Shown here: piece after piece, positions 35,956 through 44,925 of the stretch | How positions within the stretch are numbered: the stretch's first letter is position 1 | Layout of the letters: the number at the start of each line of letters is the position of its first letter | DNA from: CAIWKO01 sp964469155 | Lineage (GTDB): Bacteria > Bacteroidota > Bacteroidia > Bacteroidales > CAIWKO01 | NCBI GenBank assembly: GCA_964469155.1 | Contig: CAYXXU010000009.1 | Coordinates: 4,255-68,254 of the forward strand | DNA length: 64,000 nucleotides | Reading direction: 5' to 3' | Notes under the pieces: generated by a model | Databases searched by the model: none | Seen by the model: only the letters and a program-made list of their open reading frames with translations | What the model was told of the DNA's origin: nothing | Translations under genes and position numbers: made by a program

Positions 35956-37399
35956 AAAGATAGTAGAAAAGATATCGCATTTATTTAATTCAAAAACAAA
36001 ACGTCCCTTGCCTCTCTGTTATGCTCCGTTCAATAATTTATTGATCGATCAGCAAGGCTGTATAAAAATTTGCTGTCATAACATATCATATATTTTAGGT
36101 AGATTTCCTATTGACAGAATTAATGATGTCTGGTTTGGCAAAATGCGACAATCTATAACAAATCAATTCCTTTTTGATGAAACTCCCGATTCGTGTAATA
36201 GTTGCATAAAGAACGGTTTAAATATTGACTTGTTGAGCACCAAAACAGCATACTCAAAAAGAAAAAATTTAATCAATTTCAATCAATATCCTTATCAAAT
36301 TGATTTTTTACTTGACAATAATTGCAATCTGGATTGTATAATGTGTTCTTCAAACATATCCACTTCTTCAACTAATACTGATGTATATGCTCTTGAAAAA
36401 GTTAATTTCAATGAAGATTTTTTCACTCAAATAAAACCATTTCTTGAAAAAGGACGTTTTTTCGTTTTTGGGGGTGGCGAACCTTTTCTCATTCAAATCT
36501 ATTCAAAGATGTGGAAGTATATTTATGAAAAAAATTCTTCTGCAACGATCTATGTTCAAACCAATGGAACTATTCTAACTGACCAAATAAAGAAAACCAT
36601 TGAAAAATATAAAATAAATATTGGAATCTCTATTGATTCGGTTAATAAGGAAAATTATGAAAAGATAAGAAGAAATGCTTCTTTTGAGAAAACGTTCGAA
36701 AATATCGAATATTTCATACAATACTCTGATTCGCAAAAGAAAAACATGACTCTAATGGTCACACCTATGATCATAAATGCAGATGAAATACCACATATTT
36801 TTGAATATGCCAACAATAATAACCTTCATTTCTCATTAAGTATACTAGACAGGCCTGTTCATTTGGCCATATGGTCACTGCCTTCAAAAGAGATTTTTAA
36901 ACTGATAGATAAATACAAATCTTTTAAGTTTTTGACTGATAGTTCTCAGAATCTGATAAAAAACAATATTAAGGCATTTCAGATTTTTATTTTACTTGTT
37001 GAAAAATATGCCCGGCGAAAAGTTTTCATTGAACAACATCAACAAAAGATATTATCGCAAATCATTAAACTATCAGAGTATTTTGCTGAAAATTATGAGA
37101 CAATACTTAAATTCAGTATTGAAAATTCATCCATTGAAAAATATAAAAAAGAGGCTTTTCATAATCGCGCCAAAGATTTAATTAATCAATTGATTGAAAA
37201 AAACGCCACCCTATTCGATAACAAACTCTATTTGTATTCATATTTTATCAACAAAGAAATGAGTTCGTTTGTCAACAATCTTATTAATTTTGACGACTAT
37301 ACTATAAGCCAATTTTTTCAGGAAAAAATTTATGAGCATAAGATATTTTTTGACACCCTTTCCTATGATCATATAATTGATTTGGATTATTATGAGTGA
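35948..37399 (+). CDS. Radical SAM enzyme, N-terminal SPASM/twitch-like type, array copy 5
   Basis: Family member 7 of 9, 483 residues. Module: C24 in LCYAPFNNLL, an extra cysteine in QQGCIKICCHN (C38 besides C42/C43), then C83 and C86. Core CNLDCIMC at 126-133; the SAM motif lies in FVFGGGEPFLIQIY, preceded by KGRFF where the sisters have a lysine-alanine pair; VQTNGT; SIDSVNKENYEKIRRNASF; LAIWSL. The region after the CxxC of the module is divergent (NGLNIDLLSTKTAYSKRKN), lacking the GNYD phrase of copies 3 and 4. It overlaps both neighbours by 8 bases, so translation is coupled. Confidence 0.87.
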   Translation: MAKKIVEKISHLFNSKTKRPLPLCYAPFNNLLIDQQGCIKICCHNISYILGRFPIDRINDVWFGKMRQSITNQFLFDETPDSCNSCIKNGLNIDLLSTKTAYSKRKNLINFNQYPYQIDFLLDNNCNLDCIMCSSNISTSSTNTDVYALEKVNFNEDFFTQIKPFLEKGRFFVFGGGEPFLIQIYSKMWKYIYEKNSSATIYVQTNGTILTDQIKKTIEKYKINIGISIDSVNKENYEKIRRNASFEKTFENIEYFIQYSDSQKKNMTLMVTPMIINADEIPHIFEYANNNNLHFSLSILDRPVHLAIWSLPSKEIFKLIDKYKSFKFLTDSSQNLIKNNIKAFQIFILLVEKYARRKVFIEQHQQKILSQIIKLSEYFAENYETILKFSIENSSIEKYKKEAFHNRAKDLINQLIEKNATLFDNKLYLYSYFINKEMSSFVNNLINFDDYTISQFFQEKIYEHKIFFDTLSYDHIIDLDYYE

Positions 37400-38879
37400 A
37401 CTGTTATCCTCCTTTAAAAAATGGTTACTGGTTGTTATTCGCTTCTATAGAAAAAGTGCTGTCACACCTACAAATATTATAGAGGAATCTTTACAAAGAC
37501 AATACAGTGAATATAATGTACAACGCTTTTATGGCCCTCAAAAATATTTTTGTTATGCTCCTTTTGGGAGTATGTTCATTAGCTATAGTGGCAGGGTGTC
37601 ACCATGTTATGCCTGTAAAAATGAGGAATCGCTTCAAAGCAGGTCTTTAGATGAAATCTGGAATGGCCCTGTTTTTTCTGAACTGAGAAATCAATTTAAA
37701 ACCGGAATCGTTCCGGAAGCCTGTTCTTTCTGCAAGGACCATCTGCTTCAAAAAAACTATGGAAGTATTTTAGCCAACAAATATGACCACTATCTTTTAT
37801 CGGCCGTTGGCAATCCGGTAATTGCCGAACTGGAATTATCAAACCTATGCAACCTGGAATGCATTATGTGTTCTGGAAACCTTTCATCGGGCATACGGAA
37901 AAACAGGGAACAGTTGCCCCCTGTTATAAACCAACTCCCCGCAGATTTTATTCATCAGTTCGAAAAGTTTATTCCCAAACTAAAAACCATTGAATTGACA
38001 GGGGGCGACCCCTTCCTTATAGATGAATACTACCAGATATTAAATGAAATTGAGCGATCAAATCCCAAAATTGAGGTGTTAATAACTACCAATGCAAATA
38101 CCATAACCCCGAAAACGGAGGCATTATTAAAAAAAAGACTCCTTTTAAGCTTTAATATATCCATCGATTCCCTGGATGAAATCATTTATGCCGAAATCCG
38201 CCGCAAAGGATCACTCAAAACCGTCATGAGAAACATTGAGTATTTTTCGGAATACACAAAAAAGAATAACACATCACTTGGGTTTTTAGTATGTCCGCTG
38301 AAACAGAACTGGAAAGAACTTCCATCGTTTGTTGATTTTGCCAATAAATATCATGCGACACTTAGTTATCATGTAGTTTTCAAACCTTCAGAGCATGCTT
38401 TATGGTCATATTCTTCAGCAACATTACATGAAATTTATCTCTACTTAGCGTCCTTTTCATTTATAGGTAATGATTTTAACAGCAATATCAATGCCCGCAG
38501 TTATAATGCACTGGTAATTTTAATAGAATCATGGTATAAGAAGGCGATTACACGGGAAGCAAAATATCAAAATCTGATATTTGATTTGCAAAAACAGGTT
38601 GAGGGAGCTAAAAGATCTTTGCGAACCAACTTAAACGATGATTACCTGTTCCATAAAATCGAAAAGACTATAGGCTTATTAAATATTTCTGAATTCCCCG
38701 AATTGGTTTTTCTTGAATTATATAAGAAAACAAAAACGGAAATAGAAGAGGGATTAAGGCAATTTTCGGATGAAGAATTAATTCGAAAACTGCAACTTTA
38801 TCATCAGGAGCAATATTCTGCTTACTTTTATGACTTACAACTGAGTGATAACGATAAATATTTAAACAATTCCCTGTAA
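37392..38879 (+). CDS. Radical SAM enzyme, N-terminal SPASM/twitch-like type, array copy 6
   Basis: Family member 8 of 9. The frame opens at 37377, but the ATG at 37392 (MSELLSSF), overlapping the preceding stop by 8 bases, is the better start, giving 495 residues. Module: C54 in FCYAPFGSMFI, then PCYACKNEE with C72 and C75, an arrangement not seen in the sisters, and C111/C114. The GxYP element after the second motif is missing (LQSRSLDEIW). Core CNLECIMC at 153-160, and the SAM motif is TGGDPFL with Asp in place of Glu, as in the gene at 9365. HALWSY replaces LALWSL. A glycosyltransferase gene follows after 4 bases and interrupts the array. Confidence 0.87.
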   Translation: MSELLSSFKKWLLVVIRFYRKSAVTPTNIIEESLQRQYSEYNVQRFYGPQKYFCYAPFGSMFISYSGRVSPCYACKNEESLQSRSLDEIWNGPVFSELRNQFKTGIVPEACSFCKDHLLQKNYGSILANKYDHYLLSAVGNPVIAELELSNLCNLECIMCSGNLSSGIRKNREQLPPVINQLPADFIHQFEKFIPKLKTIELTGGDPFLIDEYYQILNEIERSNPKIEVLITTNANTITPKTEALLKKRLLLSFNISIDSLDEIIYAEIRRKGSLKTVMRNIEYFSEYTKKNNTSLGFLVCPLKQNWKELPSFVDFANKYHATLSYHVVFKPSEHALWSYSSATLHEIYLYLASFSFIGNDFNSNINARSYNALVILIESWYKKAITREAKYQNLIFDLQKQVEGAKRSLRTNLNDDYLFHKIEKTIGLLNISEFPELVFLELYKKTKTEIEEGLRQFSDEELIRKLQLYHQEQYSAYFYDLQLSDNDKYLNNSL

Positions 38880-38883
38880 GTCC

Positions 38884-40086
38884 ATGAAAAAGGAAAATGG
38901 ATTCGTATATGTTGTTTGCGGAGGCGATAAACACATCAATACTCTTAATACGTCAATAAAATATCTAAAGAGATTTTCGAAAAATAAAATAATCGTTATT
39001 ACTGATTCTTCCCGAAACCAAATCAAAATAGCACATGATTTAATTATTGACATTAAAACCGATTCGAAATACACCCACCATCAGGCGGCTATTTTTCTGA
39101 AAACATCGGTTCACAAATATCTTGACATGGATAATGCCTTGTATTGTTATCTGGATTCTGATGTGATCGCTTTATCAGAAGAAGTGGATGAAGTTTTTAA
39201 CCAGACTTTTGACACCATAGGATTTTGTCCGGACAATATTACTTTTGATTATTTTAGTCCTTATGCCATGAATTGCAGCTGCATTGATGAAAGTATCCAA
39301 AACCGGGAAAAATTGATGCGCACCTCTGAAGAATATGATAAATTGCATGGGGAATGGTCCTCGTTTATAAAAGAAAATGGTGGAACTGTTTTAAATGACA
39401 AACTTGAAAAAATAAAAAAACCGTTGCCTGAAAACTGGGGGAAACTTGTCTGGTTCCAAATTCAGAAAACATTGCCATTTTGTAAAACCATCCGTCTGTT
39501 TGATCATCTTATGGATAAAAAAAGTAAACAATGGAAAAACAAAGAGGGAAAGGTGGTTCTTTATCCTGTTGAATCGTATGAAAGTTTTATCCATAGCCAC
39601 ACCGGGTTTGTTTATCACAAAAATGATAACTTTTGGAGCAAGGCAGACGACCCATATGATGTTACCATTCCGCGTTGTGGGCATTTGCATAAAGCCATCA
39701 GCGAGACATTTGGGGTAAATATTTCTCCTGTATACTGGCAACATCCTAATGGGGGGGTATTTTTATTTGATGCAGGGTCGTCTGATTTTCTGAACTTTTG
39801 GCATGAAAATACCATAGAGATATTCAGTAACTCAACATGGAAAATCAGGGATCAGGGAACATTAGCTTATGCTTTCTGGAATTTTTCGCTTCAAAAAAGA
39901 TCATATCTCCCCAAAGAATTTAATTTTATTGCGGACTATTATTCGAAAAACTCAGTTCTTGATTATGATGGAACTTTTAATATTAATGGGAGAAAAATCA
40001 AACCCCATTTTATTCACATATTTCATCACTGGGACGACAAAGATTGGCCTGTATGGAACTCTATTCTTTCATTTTTACATAAATAG
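38884..40086 (+). CDS. GT-A type glycosyltransferase-like protein inside the radical SAM array
   Basis: A 400-residue soluble protein. The N-terminal third has the GT-A layout: FVYVVCGGDKHINTLNTS, KNKIIVITDS, then YCYLDSDVIAL with the DxD metal motif, as in GT8-like and nucleotide-diphospho-sugar transferases that act on glycans or glycolipids. A later GGVFLFDAGS and IRDQGTLAYAF resemble the acceptor-side part of such enzymes (the DQ element). I do not recognise the exact family. It lies between array copies 6 and 7, separated by 4 bases and 1 base, so it is fully embedded in the array and should work on the same pathway, perhaps supplying the sugar that the neighbouring radical enzymes alter. 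Confidence 0.75.
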   Translation: MKKENGFVYVVCGGDKHINTLNTSIKYLKRFSKNKIIVITDSSRNQIKIAHDLIIDIKTDSKYTHHQAAIFLKTSVHKYLDMDNALYCYLDSDVIALSEEVDEVFNQTFDTIGFCPDNITFDYFSPYAMNCSCIDESIQNREKLMRTSEEYDKLHGEWSSFIKENGGTVLNDKLEKIKKPLPENWGKLVWFQIQKTLPFCKTIRLFDHLMDKKSKQWKNKEGKVVLYPVESYESFIHSHTGFVYHKNDNFWSKADDPYDVTIPRCGHLHKAISETFGVNISPVYWQHPNGGVFLFDAGSSDFLNFWHENTIEIFSNSTWKIRDQGTLAYAFWNFSLQKRSYLPKEFNFIADYYSKNSVLDYDGTFNINGRKIKPHFIHIFHHWDDKDWPVWNSILSFLHK

Positions 40087-40087
40087 A

Positions 40088-41611
40088 ATGAACAATATCT
40101 CGGGAAAAATACTTTACTCATCGGCAAAGGCCGTGAATCATTTCAGAAGTGTCTTTTATAAAAAATACAGCCCAATTGGTGAAAATAAATCCCTTGAAAA
40201 AGAACGCATCCATTACTACAATAAACATCGGCCTTTTGGTCCATTACCCAAATTATGTTATGCTCCCTGGACCAATCTGTTTTTTAATACCGATGGCAAA
40301 GCATCTGTATGCTGCAAGAACACCAAAGTGCTTATGGGAGAATATCCAGCTTCTTCGATTCACGATATCTGGTTTAATTCGGGAGTGAATGATCTCAGAA
40401 AAAAAATTCAATGTAATGACGTTTCTTTTGGTTGTTATAAATGCAGGGATTCTATTACTCAGAAGAATTTTAGCACCTTAACTTCAACACAATTCGACAA
40501 ATATGGATTATTTCCTCTGTCGAAATACCCTCGTATTATTGAATTTGAACTAAGCAACCGTTGTAATTTGGAATGCATTATGTGTTCTGAAAGAGTTTCC
40601 TCGGCTATTGCATTGGCCAAGAACCAAAATCCTAATATCGAATCAAGATATGATCAGTCATTTATTCACCAACTTAAAGAGTTCATACCACATCTAGATA
40701 AAGCAAAGTTTTCAGGTGGTGAACCATTTTTAATACCTATTTATTATAAAATTTGGGAAGAAATCATAAAACTGAATCCTTCAACAAAAATATTTGTGCA
40801 GACAAATGGTACGATCTTAAATGAAGAAATCAAAAAAATGGTGCGTAAGCTTCATTTTCGTATAAATATATCACTTGATTCTGTCGATAAGAACAATTAT
40901 GAATTTATTCGTAAAAATGCTAGTTTCGAATTAACCATGAGTAACATTGCCTGGTATGGAAAAAACACAACCCAACTTGGTATCCTTACAACTCCATTCC
41001 GGCAAAACTGGCATGACGTTCCTGATATTATCCGTTTTTGCAATAAAAACCAATATCATTTCAATATTAGTCCTGTTTATCAACCTAAAGAGTTGGCACT
41101 ATGGAGTCTCGATATCAGATCACAAGACGAGATTATAAATTTTTATCAATCAGAATCATTATCCTCAGGAAACTGGCTTGAAAAGAAGAATAAACAAGTT
41201 TTTCAGGAGTTAATCAATTCAATCAAAGATTGGAGAACCCGAAAAGTTCAGAATGATAACTTTGATCAGGATTTCACAAACAATATTGTTGAACAGGAAA
41301 AAGCAGAAGGTTTGCTTGTCAAGAAAAAATTCTCATTACAAGCTATTAATCTTCTCATGAATGAATGTATTGAAAACTTAATAAAGACAGGTCTCTCATC
41401 TGAAGAAATAAATACATTAACATGTATGAGTGAAAATGTAAGAAAAGAACAATATCCGTCATTACCATCATTCTCCATCTACTTAAAGCTAAAAGAAATC
41501 AAGCCCACTGATATTTTGAATGTAATACGGACTACAGCTTCTGAGGGTATTTATAAGAAAATAGGATTGTTATATGAGTCAATAATTGAAGATTATGAAA
41601 TTGACTATTAA
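40088..41611 (+). CDS. Radical SAM enzyme, N-terminal SPASM/twitch-like type, array copy 7
   Basis: Family member 9 of 9, 507 residues from the ATG at 40088, 1 base after the glycosyltransferase stop; an in-frame start farther left lies inside that gene and is not credible. Module: C57 in LCYAPWTNLFF, C75/C76 (CCKN), C116 and C119, with MGEYPASSIHDIW between. Core CNLECIMC at 159-166, FSGGEPFLIPIYYKIWE, VQTNGT, NISLDS and LALWSLDIRS. The leader HRPFGPLPK groups it with array copies 3 and 6. The tail of about 130 residues ends EIKPTDILNVIRTTAS. It closes the tightly packed part of the operon; the next gene is 48 bases away. Confidence 0.88.
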   Translation: MNNISGKILYSSAKAVNHFRSVFYKKYSPIGENKSLEKERIHYYNKHRPFGPLPKLCYAPWTNLFFNTDGKASVCCKNTKVLMGEYPASSIHDIWFNSGVNDLRKKIQCNDVSFGCYKCRDSITQKNFSTLTSTQFDKYGLFPLSKYPRIIEFELSNRCNLECIMCSERVSSAIALAKNQNPNIESRYDQSFIHQLKEFIPHLDKAKFSGGEPFLIPIYYKIWEEIIKLNPSTKIFVQTNGTILNEEIKKMVRKLHFRINISLDSVDKNNYEFIRKNASFELTMSNIAWYGKNTTQLGILTTPFRQNWHDVPDIIRFCNKNQYHFNISPVYQPKELALWSLDIRSQDEIINFYQSESLSSGNWLEKKNKQVFQELINSIKDWRTRKVQNDNFDQDFTNNIVEQEKAEGLLVKKKFSLQAINLLMNECIENLIKTGLSSEEINTLTCMSENVRKEQYPSLPSFSIYLKLKEIKPTDILNVIRTTASEGIYKKIGLLYESIIEDYEIDY

Positions 41612-41659
41612 TTACTTGTGGTTATTATTTCCCCCAGAACCAATTCTAAAATTATAAAG

Positions 41660-42169
41660 ATGAATATTATACTTATTGATGAAAAAGACAACATTACCGG
41701 ATACAATGAAAAGTCATTGGTACATAGAGAGGGACTATTGCATAGGGCATTTTCCATTTTTATTCTTAATTCAAAAAAGGAGTTGTTGATTCAGCAAAGA
41801 AAACATGATAAATACCATTCCGGGGGATTATGGTCCAATACATGCTGCGGACATTTTACTTCAGGAATAGATATGGTAAAACAGGCCGAAAAACGTTTGC
41901 ATGAAGAAATGGGAATTCATTGTCAGTTGAATTGGATTTTTAATTACAGATATTCCGTATTGCTTAATAATGGACTGAAAGAGAATGAACTTGTTTATGC
42001 TTATTCAGGATTTTGTGATGAAAATCCACTCCCTGATCGGGAGGAAGTTAATGATTGGAGGTGGGTGAATTTAATTAGTTTGAAGGAAGATCAGAATCAG
42101 AATCCCCAACAATATACATTTTGGTTTACCTACTCTTTTAATGATCTTTACAGTAATATTTATAAATAA
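41660..42169 (+). CDS. idi: Isopentenyl-diphosphate delta-isomerase, type I
   Basis: A Nudix-fold enzyme of 169 residues that interconverts isopentenyl and dimethylallyl diphosphate. The key motifs are present: LHRAFSIFI, SNTCCGHF with the catalytic Cys63 and metal-ligand His65, the Nudix-like AEKRLHEEMG, and the acidic metal/catalytic site at ENELVYAY including Glu110. The start at ATG 41660 fits the family; the longer frame from 41618 does not. Type I isomerase genes are normally with isoprenoid or carotenoid genes; here it lies at the end of the radical SAM operon. With the UbiA-like gene at 17597 this suggests that the product or its carrier is polyprenyl-based. The 48-base gap leaves open whether it is in the same transcript. 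Confidence 0.9.
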   Translation: MNIILIDEKDNITGYNEKSLVHREGLLHRAFSIFILNSKKELLIQQRKHDKYHSGGLWSNTCCGHFTSGIDMVKQAEKRLHEEMGIHCQLNWIFNYRYSVLLNNGLKENELVYAYSGFCDENPLPDREEVNDWRWVNLISLKEDQNQNPQQYTFWFTYSFNDLYSNIYK

Positions 42170-42191
42170 TAGGGGATATTATCCGGCACCA

Positions 42192-43415
42192 ATGATCTTT
42201 AAAAAAAAGAATACACATTTCATAGTTTTCAGTTCTCTACTGATAATTTGTATTATAGCCCATGTGTTGTTTTTTATTATTTCCGGATCGTATTTGATCA
42301 CCTCAGGTTTGTTTGTTATTATACTTATTTCTCTGTTAATATATTATCTTATTGGTTTTTTATCATCCGTTTTTGGGTTGAAAAGGAAACTAAATGAAAC
42401 GCGTCTTATTGTTTTTACGACAGCCATTTGTTTATGTATTATTGAATTATTATTTGTGCTTACCGGTTATAAAAGCACTAGTGTGGAAAAAAGAAATCTT
42501 TTTTACTATTCTTCACAATATGATCCTGTTAAAACAAAACGTTTTCATTTATGGAAAGAAGACCATCCCTTAAAGACAGCAGAATATTGCTATTACCGGA
42601 CTTTAAATTCAGACAGCTTGTCAGATAAAGAACATGTTGTTGAAAAAAATATAAATGAATATAGAATTATAGGGTTAGGCGATTCATTTACTGAGGGAGA
42701 TGGGACTGATGCTGATTCTACCTGGCTTAAATTTCTGGAAAGAAATGTTGCAATAAAATATCCTTTAAAAAAGCAGCTCACTTATTTTAATGCAGGTGTT
42801 TGTGGAAGTGACCCTTGTTTTGAATATATCCTACTAAGAGAAAGATTGTTGAAATATAATCCGGATTTGGTGATATTGGCCATTAATATTTCAGATATTA
42901 ATGATGTTATTATACGCGGCGGAATGGAACGTTTTAAACCGGATGGTAGTGTTCATTATAAGAATGCCCCCTGGTGGGAACCCCTTTATGCCATGAGCCA
43001 TATTTCGCGTTTGTTTTTTTCAGGACTAGGCTATAACGAACTTCTTTTTAAAGAAAATGAAAGTAATTTTAATAAGGCCAAACAGAAAATCACAGAGATA
43101 ATTCTTATTTTTAAAGAATTTTCCGAAAGAAATCACTTTAAGCTAATTGTAATATTTCATCCTTATCAGGGGGAAATTAACACGAACCATTTGGAATTAC
43201 ATAATGTAATGGAAAAAGTTTCAGAAGAATACAAAATTGATGTTTTGAACATGCCGGAATATTTCAAAGAAAAAGAAAAAATAAATTCTGCTAACAGTAG
43301 TGAATATTTCTGGAAGTATGATGGCCACCACAATGCAAAAGGTTATGCTGCCTTTGCCCGTGGCGTGGAGTGGAAATTAAAACAAATGGGAGTTATTGAC
43401 TCCTTATCGAAATGA
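42192..43415 (+). CDS. SGNH/GDSL-type hydrolase or acyltransferase with membrane anchor
   Basis: About 407 residues from the ATG at 42192, 22 bases after idi. Three hydrophobic segments at the N-terminus (IVFSSLLIICIIAHVLFFII and two more) anchor it in the membrane. The catalytic domain follows: GLGDSFTEG with nucleophile Ser165, an oxyanion-hole Gly in NAGVCGSD, LAINISDIND in place of the GxND block, and a C-terminal YDGHHNAKG carrying the Asp and His. This arrangement is found in membrane-bound enzymes that add or remove acetyl groups on surface polysaccharides. A periplasmic role as the O-acyl editing enzyme of this locus is a reasonable inference. Confidence 0.82.
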   Translation: MIFKKKNTHFIVFSSLLIICIIAHVLFFIISGSYLITSGLFVIILISLLIYYLIGFLSSVFGLKRKLNETRLIVFTTAICLCIIELLFVLTGYKSTSVEKRNLFYYSSQYDPVKTKRFHLWKEDHPLKTAEYCYYRTLNSDSLSDKEHVVEKNINEYRIIGLGDSFTEGDGTDADSTWLKFLERNVAIKYPLKKQLTYFNAGVCGSDPCFEYILLRERLLKYNPDLVILAINISDINDVIIRGGMERFKPDGSVHYKNAPWWEPLYAMSHISRLFFSGLGYNELLFKENESNFNKAKQKITEIILIFKEFSERNHFKLIVIFHPYQGEINTNHLELHNVMEKVSEEYKIDVLNMPEYFKEKEKINSANSSEYFWKYDGHHNAKGYAAFARGVEWKLKQMGVIDSLSK

Positions 43416-43494
43416 TCAAAAACATCTGGTTCAATATTCTTTTTTATCATAAATGTAAAATTTTTACTAATTTTAATGGCAAAAAAAACAGGAC

Positions 43495-43502
43495 TTATGT
43501 TT
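43495..43502 (+). promoter_or_regulatory. Candidate -7 box before the GT9 gene
   Basis: TATGTTTG matches TAnnTTTG in the 149-base gap after the SGNH gene, 62 bases before the GT9 start. It would mark the beginning of a new transcript and hence the end of the long operon. No -33 TTG is seen. Confidence 0.28.
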
Positions 43503-43564
43503 GATAATAAATCAAAATATCCTAACCCCCGTCTTCTTCTATAATAACACCTGATAATCTTCAG

Positions 43565-44794
43565 ATGAGTCCACGGCAAATAAAATATTTGGATTATTGG
43601 TTTGGTGTTCCTTTTGTATTTATGCTCACTCTGTGTAGGTACTTTTTTTTAATGTTCACATCAAAGAATCATTTTCCTTGTAAACCTGAAAAAATAATTT
43701 TCATTAAACTCATAGAGCAGGGTGCCACCGTATTGGCATATTCCAGTATACAAAAAGCAGTAGATCTGGTAGGGGCAAAAAATGTTTATTTTCTGGTTTT
43801 CGAGGAAAACAAGCCGATTTTGGAGATTATTGACATCATCCCTGAAGAAAATATCCTCACCTTAAGGAATAAGGGACTCTTTCAGTTTTCACTGGATATC
43901 ATAAAATCGTTGTTGAGCATTAACAGGATCAGGATCGACACGGCAATTGACATGGAATTTTTCTCCAGGTTCTCAGCCATTCTTACTTATTTAAGCGGTG
44001 CAAAAAACAGGGTGGGCAATCATCGTTATTTAAGCGAACTGCCCTATAGGGGGGATTTAATGACCCATAAAATACAGTACAATCCTTTTCTTCATGTTTC
44101 TGTAGCCTACCAATTAATGGTTGAGTCACTAAACTCAATACGTAAAGATGTTCCTTTGCCCAAAATTAACATTGAAAATGTAATAACTACTGCAAAGAAA
44201 TATTGGCCACCGGATCAGGAAATAGAAAATATTAAGGATGTCATAAAGTCCGAATTAAAAGGTGAAATCATATTTCCTGTAATTATTTTAAATCCCAACA
44301 CCAGCGATATGATTCCAATAAGAAAATGGGCCAAAGAGAATTTTATTAGTCTGGCCCAAAAACTTTTGAATTATTTTGAAAATAAAACCACTATTGTCAT
44401 TACAGGTAGCAATCGTGAAGGTGCAGAAGGAGAAAACATTTGTCAGAAAATCGGGTCCAACTGCGTAGTAAATCTGGCCGGGAAAACCACTCTTAAGGAA
44501 TTAATGGCTCTGTATTCAGTGAGTGATGCTTTGATAACCAATGATAGTGGCCCCGGTCATTTTGCCTCTATGACTGATATAACCGACCTGGTTTTGTTTG
44601 GTCCGGAAACCCCCAAATTGTATGGGCCTATCGGGAAAAATGTTGTTTGCATTGAATCGCATTTAGGTTGCAGCCCCTGTGTGAATCCGTTTAATCACAG
44701 GTTTTCACCCTGCAATAATAATCTTTGTATGCAATCTATTACAGTTGAAATAGTTCTTAATAAATTAATCGAAGCATTTGCTTGTAAAACATAA
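43565..44794 (+). CDS. GT9 family glycosyltransferase (heptosyltransferase-like)
   Basis: A 409-residue GT-B enzyme of the ADP-heptose:LPS heptosyltransferase family. The C-terminal donor domain shows ILNPNTSDMIPIRKWAKENF, VVNLAGKTTLKELMALY, and ITNDSGPGHFASM, the DSGPxH motif for nucleotide-sugar binding. A cysteine-rich end (LGCSPCVNPFNHRFSPCNNNLCM) is common in the family. An N-terminal hydrophobic stretch may bring it to the inner membrane. It probably adds a heptose or similar sugar to a lipid-A-core-like or surface glycan acceptor. It is the first gene of the right flank of the locus and is 131 bases from the carbamoyltransferase. Confidence 0.9.
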   Translation: MSPRQIKYLDYWFGVPFVFMLTLCRYFFLMFTSKNHFPCKPEKIIFIKLIEQGATVLAYSSIQKAVDLVGAKNVYFLVFEENKPILEIIDIIPEENILTLRNKGLFQFSLDIIKSLLSINRIRIDTAIDMEFFSRFSAILTYLSGAKNRVGNHRYLSELPYRGDLMTHKIQYNPFLHVSVAYQLMVESLNSIRKDVPLPKINIENVITTAKKYWPPDQEIENIKDVIKSELKGEIIFPVIILNPNTSDMIPIRKWAKENFISLAQKLLNYFENKTTIVITGSNREGAEGENICQKIGSNCVVNLAGKTTLKELMALYSVSDALITNDSGPGHFASMTDITDLVLFGPETPKLYGPIGKNVVCIESHLGCSPCVNPFNHRFSPCNNNLCMQSITVEIVLNKLIEAFACKT

Positions 44795-44925
44795 GATCAA
44801 TATGATAACGTTTATAATAAATAAAACGAAAATAATTAATCAGCTTTTCTTACATTTTATAAAGCATTTAAATTGTTTATAATTGTGTCAATTTCATTGC
44901 ATTTTATTCTTTACCCTGTATTTTT

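Noticed and set aside
39869..40087. N-terminal extension of the last array radical SAM gene
   Set aside because: It lies inside the preceding glycosyltransferase gene; the ATG at 40088 gives the expected N-terminus.
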